From a virus: a stretch of 64,000 nt of DNA. The notes beneath the pieces were generated by a model that worked only from the letters and a program-made list of their open reading frames with translations, did no database searches and had not been told where the DNA came from. The stretch covers positions 86,675 to 150,674 of IMG/VR virus record IMGVR_UViG_3300031521_000014; one strand, given 5' to 3'. Positions 59,315 through 64,000 of the stretch are shown here, piece by piece (the first letter of the stretch is position 1; the number at the start of each line of letters is the position of its first letter). A program made the translations under genes and the position numbers.

Positions 59315-60699
59315 TGAAATATATTAATAACGAAAAACACCAGTTAGTATTAACAATTAACAGTCCGTTTGACCCATTCCCTTCTACGCTATCCCATCAA
59401 AAATTAAATACTATTGTTGATGAGGCTATCTGTTTTGAAGATGTTTTAGTGTCTTTTTACAAGGCTATGAAACTGCATTCTAAATCTATCGAGTTACTTG
59501 GTAAAGCTTATGTTTATAAAAATGAACTTGAAACTGATCCTAGTAAAGATTATATTAAACATATGAAAACGTTATCTAAACTTTACACAGAGCTTACACA
59601 GTTACTTAAAGAAACCGGTGCCGGTGTGATCAAAGATGTTAAAATCACCACTGAAGATAAAGAAATGATACTAACGATTACATACGAATATTTAGTAGTA
59701 ACTCTTCTTGATTTTATTAAGAAGGCTGAAAACTTCTTTAGGTCCGCTGGTAATACAAAGCCTATTACAGGAACACGAGAAACATATCTTAATCTGATTA
59801 GGGATGAGTCTTACACGTTTTTATCTGGATTTTCAAATGGTATATTGCACATTAACCCTGATAAAATACTTGAAAAGCTACTTATGACTAATGGTAGTAA
59901 AATGAATATTAGTACTATCATAGCTACAGCTGCTTTTATTAAATCAAGATATGATATTAGTAAAGTGCTTCAGGCCTATAATGATGACGGTATCAATACT
60001 TCCAGGAACTCTTTACATCTGGTTTTCGGTAAGGTAACCGATGCTTACACACAAGCCTTGAATAACCCTAAGTATGAACACTATATAAAATTTATTACTC
60101 GTAGCAAAAGTGATGAATCCTTCGAATTATCCTATGATGATAAAAGTATGGAAGATGTAAAACTTAATATCTCACATCTGATAAATGAACTTGATGTATT
60201 CGAGCCAACTGTGAATAATCGTTTTGCAGGTACTGTTATCCTAAATGCCGAGGCTACACTCTATAAGAACGAGCACTTGCTCACATCGCTTATAAAATAC
60301 AAAGATGTAGAACAACACTATGAGAAATATCTTAAGAAGGGTATTGATCCTGAAGGAGATATTGTTACATCAGAAGATACTATGTTGCCATCGACATTTA
60401 TGAATCTTGTACATACTTTGTTAAATATCAATATCGCTACTTTAATTAGTATGGATTTAGAAAAACGTCTTGATAAGAATAAATCTGAACCTATAGTTTT
60501 AAATAGAGATATCCTAACTCCCGAATTCTTAAAAGAGCAGCCTGGTGCATATGAGGATATTGTTCATTACAGTCTTATTGTACCAATGTTAGCTAAAGCT
60601 ACCAAGTTAGGTTATTTTTACAAACGTGTTGTTACTATGATAAATACGCTTACATTGTTAAGAATTATTCTTGATACTGATAAGCCAATGAGTAACTAG
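59314..60699 (+). CDS. Unknown helical protein (461 aa)
   Basis: Helical almost throughout, with 'FEDVLVSFYKAMKLHSKSIE' near residue 44 and 'IKYKDVEQHYEKYLKKGIDP' near residue 328. No membrane segment. It is coupled to the 294-residue gene by TAATG. No hairpin as clear as elsewhere follows; a weak 7-bp inverted repeat (GTGTTAA at 60710 with TTAACAC at 60730) lies before the next promoter motif. Confidence 0.82.
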   Translation: MKYINNEKHQLVLTINSPFDPFPSTLSHQKLNTIVDEAICFEDVLVSFYKAMKLHSKSIELLGKAYVYKNELETDPSKDYIKHMKTLSKLYTELTQLLKETGAGVIKDVKITTEDKEMILTITYEYLVVTLLDFIKKAENFFRSAGNTKPITGTRETYLNLIRDESYTFLSGFSNGILHINPDKILEKLLMTNGSKMNISTIIATAAFIKSRYDISKVLQAYNDDGINTSRNSLHLVFGKVTDAYTQALNNPKYEHYIKFITRSKSDESFELSYDDKSMEDVKLNISHLINELDVFEPTVNNRFAGTVILNAEATLYKNEHLLTSLIKYKDVEQHYEKYLKKGIDPEGDIVTSEDTMLPSTFMNLVHTLLNINIATLISMDLEKRLDKNKSEPIVLNRDILTPEFLKEQPGAYEDIVHYSLIVPMLAKATKLGYFYKRVVTMINTLTLLRIILDTDKPMSN

Positions 60700-60736
60700 A
60701 ACAGAGGTTGTGTTAATTGTTAATAAATTTTAACAC

Positions 60737-60745
60737 TATATTATT
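60737..60745 (+). promoter_or_regulatory. Candidate phage promoter (TATATTATT motif)
   Basis: TATATTATT 48 bases before the ATG at 60794, upstream of a gene whose codon use suggests very strong expression. Confidence 0.5.
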
Positions 60746-60793
60746 TAGTTAGAGTGTATACGCTCTAGAAAAAATCACCGGTGAGGAGAAAAT

Positions 60794-61258
60794 ATGTCAG
60801 AAGAGAAAAAACCAGTAGAGATTACGGGTTCGTTTAAAGTTGAAGTTGTCGGTAAAGTAGCGTCAGCTGTTCTTGATAATCAAGAAGCATTCGTTGAAGC
60901 GGCTAAAGGTCAAGGTATTACAAAAGTGGTTCTGGAAGATGTACAACGTTTTCAAAAAGCTTACATTGATGCTGCAGGTGAAAAAGCTGTTGAAGAAGGT
61001 AAGAAGATTCTTAAAGGTAACAAAGATCTTGATTCTGTTTCACTTCAAGCGCCATATACTACAAATGCAAATGGCTCTGTAGCGTATACTGTTACTCGTG
61101 AGAAAACCTTTACACCTGGATTCGGTTCTGGTGAGCCTGTAACAAAATCAACTATTCGTACCGTTATCACTGATCCTTATGCAAAACCAACACAAAAATT
61201 TATCAAAGGTTTGGAAGCGATGCTTACAAAAGACCTTCTTGGTATTGATCTAAAATAA
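60794..61258 (+). CDS. Unknown, probably abundant protein (154 aa)
   Basis: Single-gene unit with its own promoter-like motif, GAGGAGAAA ribosome site and terminator. Codons resemble those of the capsid gene: no ATA for Ile and mostly CTT for Leu. The N-terminal half is helical ('DVQRFQKAYIDAAGEKAVEE'), the C-terminal half strand-rich ('GSVAYTVTREKTFTPGF', 'TKSTIRTVITDPYAKPTQKF'). No domain recognised. Its place beside the tail tube and sheath and its codon bias suggest a virion component or another abundant phage protein. Confidence 0.83.
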   Translation: MSEEKKPVEITGSFKVEVVGKVASAVLDNQEAFVEAAKGQGITKVVLEDVQRFQKAYIDAAGEKAVEEGKKILKGNKDLDSVSLQAPYTTNANGSVAYTVTREKTFTPGFGSGEPVTKSTIRTVITDPYAKPTQKFIKGLEAMLTKDLLGIDLK

Positions 61259-61288
61259 CTGCTGGTGAAAGTCAAACTGTAAAAAATA

Positions 61289-61322
61289 ACAACTACATAT
61301 CCAGAAATGGATATGTAGTTGT
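61289..61322. terminator. Bidirectional terminator
   Basis: Perfect 15-bp stem (61289-61303 with 61308-61322), GAAA tetraloop, then a T run at 61334-61340. It lies in the 139-base gap between convergent genes; the rest of the gap shows nothing else. Confidence 0.88.
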
Positions 61323-61397
61323 GTGTTTATCTATTTTTTTGCTATCTAGCTGGCTCTAGAATCAACGATCCCTATAGCGTAGGTATCATTTATCAAG

Positions 61398-62282
61398 TTA
61401 AGCAGAAGGCGTGTCAGAATACCCAACACCTGTTTGTGCGGTAACACTTGAATCAATTGCTGTAGGAACAATGATCTTAGTGTCAGGCATATATTTAAGA
61501 GTGTTGATCGTTGGAAGAATCGTAGCTGCTAGAGCATGCGTTGCTTCGTTATTAATAGTAATGTTTTTAAATTCAATACTAATATCTTTAGTATCACCTG
61601 CTGAGTGTAAGTCACGTGAACCTGTTCTGTCACCTGCGGTTGAAGGATAGAAGTTAGTAGAATACCAAGCATCAACAACAACAAGTTGTGTAATATCTGG
61701 TTCGATAAACAACATAGTACCCGCATAGAAATCTGGAGTATACGCACCTGTAAATGCACTTGAAAAAGCATCTAAGTTTGCTACTAAAGGTTTCTTAGTA
61801 AATGGATCCATAATTGTGTAACGAATTACTTTATCCCAGAACTTAACAACAGACTTTAAACTCTTCTCTTTCCAAGTATAAGTAATACTGGATTGTGAAT
61901 AGGTACTGTTAGTTGGTTCTGATTGTTGTTCGCCACCACCACCAAATGGATGATCATCAGAATCAACCGTTAGTGTTGTGTTAAGACCATCAATAGTTTC
62001 CATCGCTGTTTCCAACAAATGCTTATACGCTTTAATCCACTCTTCAGAGTTTGGTAAATAAGTAAATGCTGTTGGAGCTGCAATAAGAATAGGAATAACA
62101 TTTCTACGTACATACGCTTGATTACTTACATAAACATGAGCGTATTCGCCACCATCCATAGCGCCAAGAACAGGCATCTGCCCACTTTGGCCACCACGGG
62201 ATAAATTCATACTTGCTGTATTGGTATCAGAATAGCCTGTACCCTTAGCTATCAATAAGTCGCTTAATGTTTTAGTTGCCAT
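61398..62282 (-). CDS. Tail tube protein (294 aa)
   Basis: Forms the inner tube of the contractile tail. Beta-rich with 'YVRRNVIPILIAAPTAFTYL' near residue 60, a Ser/Thr/Gln-rich loop at ~110-130 ('SEPTNSTYSQSSITYTW'), and 'DISIEFKNITINNEAT' near residue 235, a strand pair like those of tube proteins. It directly follows the sheath gene on the same strand (ten bases apart), the usual sheath-tube order. AAAGGAT precedes the ATG. Codon use is shifted to frequent codons, as for a major structural protein. The call rests on order, size and composition. Confidence 0.68.
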   Translation of the reverse strand: MATKTLSDLLIAKGTGYSDTNTASMNLSRGGQSGQMPVLGAMDGGEYAHVYVSNQAYVRRNVIPILIAAPTAFTYLPNSEEWIKAYKHLLETAMETIDGLNTTLTVDSDDHPFGGGGEQQSEPTNSTYSQSSITYTWKEKSLKSVVKFWDKVIRYTIMDPFTKKPLVANLDAFSSAFTGAYTPDFYAGTMLFIEPDITQLVVVDAWYSTNFYPSTAGDRTGSRDLHSAGDTKDISIEFKNITINNEATHALAATILPTINTLKYMPDTKIIVPTAIDSSVTAQTGVGYSDTPSA

Positions 62283-62292
62283 ATGCTATCCT

Positions 62293-64000
62293 TTAGTTGC
62301 TAGTTGATGTAAGATCAGATGCACGATATACACCTGTGTTATAGACTTGTTTAGTCTTAATAACATTACCATAAAGCTTACATATAGCATGCCAACTGTA
62401 ACCTCTGGCTGTGTCATTGTCGTCAATATAGACAACAGGAACAACAGTAAATAAGCTTCCGAACACATCTTTTAACTCTTTGTTGTAATCCGCTTTAACT
62501 TTATCTATGAACTCAGCATCTGTTAGTTTTGTACTACCAGTATTCATACGCCAAACTTTATCACTTGTTTTAGCTAACACTGTTAATGCAAAAGAACCCC
62601 ACCAGCTATTTAACACTGAGGTATCATCACTGTAGACAGTTTGCCATGCAGCAACATGATAAGATGATCTGTCATAAGGTTGTGCATAAACAAGACCGTT
62701 ATTCCATAATGTTGTTTTATAAGACTCAGGAATATCTTCAGGTTTGTAATTGATGATATAATCTAACTTAGCTTTAGGAGCTGTATCAAAAAGTTCGTCG
62801 ATTTTCCATAGTCCATTAGAGGCACCCATCATAGCTGCGTTTTTAACAGCAAGTTCATAAGTCAATGGTACCAAATTGGTATAGTCAGAATTTTTAATAT
62901 TACCTTCACCCAGACAAATGATACATCTCGCAACACTTGTTCCAAAATAGGTTGACTCTGGAGCTAACATCAAACGAGTTTCCAAGGCTGTTCCAATAGC
63001 AGCAGCATCTGTTAGTGATTGGTATTTTTCACCCATAGAGGCAAGATAGGTTGCTAATGCTACAGCAGTATCTTTACGTACAGTGATATAGTTAATCATA
63101 GCCATTTTAATAGGCAAAGAGAAACCTGAATCGTACATAATAGAATCGACATTGATAGCCGTATCCATAACACCCGTATCATCAGAATCTAAATAACGTT
63201 TTAACTCAACAGCAAAAGCATCTTCAAATGCTTGGTCTGTTAATGTACCATCGTCGCTACCTGATAAATAAATAGGTGTTGAACCTGAGAATTGTACTTC
63301 AGCTTGAGTACCTGTTAATGTAGAACTTTCAGTATCTTTACTAATTGTAAAATACTGTACAGCCGTAGATGATTTACATACGAATGGATTCATTAAGTAA
63401 ATATCATTTATAATTGCTGTAGCATCCGTAGTTGTAAAATCAAACCATGATGAAGATGCTGCATTGATGCCGTCGTTCCATGCTGCAGGTGTATTGCTAA
63501 GATACTTAACTTCTTCATTAACAAAAAGTTTAAGAGCAGTTTCAAAGTTACTTCTGTAGAAATACAACCCATCATACTCTTTATATGCAATACGTTTTGT
63601 TTTATCTGTTTCGTTAAACCATAAGTTTTTAAACACACTCTCAAAGTCAATCTTACCATTAGTAGCAGGGTGAATAGCTTTCTCTTTTAAAGAAATTATT
63701 ACTGAGGTTTCACCTGATAATGTTCTAACATTAATAGGGCTGCTGTTTTCAGTTACTTTGTTAACAAGATACAAACCATAAGGTAATGCTTTTGTTTTAG
63801 AAATGATTGTAGTATCAGCATCCGAATTATACATCGTTGTTAAACCAAAACCATTAAGATTATAACCTGAACCTTTTTCAGAAGCTCTTGCCTCATAGAT
63901 AGGAACCATAATGGATTGATTCGTACCATCTGTCATGGTACCTGTTTTAGATTTTTTAAGACCTAGAGGTACGCTATCAGGATCAAATGTAATTTTACCA
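62293..64000 (-). CDS. Tail sheath protein, 5' end outside the window
   Basis: The frame is open to the window edge: upstream of the ATG at 63936 it continues with 'GKITFDPDSVPLGLKKSKTG', so at least 21 more residues exist. The C-terminal half has sheath-like features, including 'LVYAQPYDRSSYHVAAWQTV' and 'GSFALTVLAKTSDKVWRMNT', and the final ~80 residues form an alternating helix/strand domain ('FIDKVKADYNKELKDVFGSL', 'NVIKTKQVYNTGVYRAS') as in contractile sheaths. It sits directly before the tail tube gene. If correct, the phage is a myovirus. Confidence 0.68.
   Translation of the reverse strand, partial: GKITFDPDSVPLGLKKSKTGTMTDGTNQSIMVPIYEARASEKGSGYNLNGFGLTTMYNSDADTTIISKTKALPYGLYLVNKVTENSSPINVRTLSGETSVIISLKEKAIHPATNGKIDFESVFKNLWFNETDKTKRIAYKEYDGLYFYRSNFETALKLFVNEEVKYLSNTPAAWNDGINAASSSWFDFTTTDATAIINDIYLMNPFVCKSSTAVQYFTISKDTESSTLTGTQAEVQFSGSTPIYLSGSDDGTLTDQAFEDAFAVELKRYLDSDDTGVMDTAINVDSIMYDSGFSLPIKMAMINYITVRKDTAVALATYLASMGEKYQSLTDAAAIGTALETRLMLAPESTYFGTSVARCIICLGEGNIKNSDYTNLVPLTYELAVKNAAMMGASNGLWKIDELFDTAPKAKLDYIINYKPEDIPESYKTTLWNNGLVYAQPYDRSSYHVAAWQTVYSDDTSVLNSWWGSFALTVLAKTSDKVWRMNTGSTKLTDAEFIDKVKADYNKELKDVFGSLFTVVPVVYIDDNDTARGYSWHAICKLYGNVIKTKQVYNTGVYRASDLTSTSN

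Noticed and set aside
1-64000. tRNA genes, CRISPR arrays or an integrase/attachment site
   Set aside because: No cloverleaf, repeat-spacer array or recombinase motif was seen; gaps between genes are short and filled by terminators and promoter motifs.

Overview
This window is part of the genome of a large, AT-rich, contractile-tailed bacteriophage of the phiKZ-like ('jumbo', probably nucleus-forming) type. The case rests on a set of proteins found together in that group: a phage tubulin (PhuZ-like), multisubunit RNA polymerase genes split over several ORFs (a beta' piece with the DYDGD catalytic motif, a 1431-residue beta, and two further beta-like pieces), a T4/phiKZ-type prohead protease, a tail sheath and tube pair, a very large virion protein with a lytic transglycosylase domain, and a UvsX-like recombinase with the unusual SFKS P-loop. 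All three stop codons are used normally. The host cannot be read from the sequence; a Gram-negative host is only an inference from the phage type. No tRNA, rRNA or CRISPR was seen.

Layout. 0-13 kb: major capsid protein (cut by the window start), a coiled-coil protein, a beta-like RNA polymerase piece, two unknown proteins, the portal (minus strand), a large unknown protein, and a 51-residue membrane peptide. 13-17 kb (minus): a putative beta C-terminal piece, three unknowns, and UvsX. 17-22.5 kb: an unknown protein, a long RNase H with a decaying homing-nuclease gene and a broken RNase H copy upstream of it, then two unknowns and a RuvC-like resolvase. 22.5-24.7 kb: four unknown genes. 24.7-34.8 kb: a 1796-residue virion transglycosylase (minus), RNA polymerase beta', an HNH nuclease, three small proteins, and the phage tubulin. 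34.8-38.8 kb: eight unknown small genes in one tight operon. 38.8-44.6 kb: a family-B DNA polymerase piece, a possible baseplate protein, a Gp49-like protein and membrane or structural proteins. 44.6-47.4 kb: a helicase with an intein in its ATP-binding loop. 47.5-58.3 kb: RNA polymerase beta, structural proteins, prohead protease. 58.4-64 kb: unknowns, a probably abundant 154-residue protein, tail tube, and tail sheath (cut by the window end).

Transcription looks phage-specific. Nearly every transcription unit ends in a 12-18 bp perfect hairpin, and convergent genes share one, often with both stop codons inside it. Units begin downstream of short AT-rich motifs (TATATTATT or ATGAATATT), as expected if the phage's own polymerases read them. 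Three selfish elements (HNH gene, zinc-repeat nuclease, class 3 intein) all sit on nucleic-acid enzymes.

Comparisons with phiKZ gene order are from memory and were not checked by a search.
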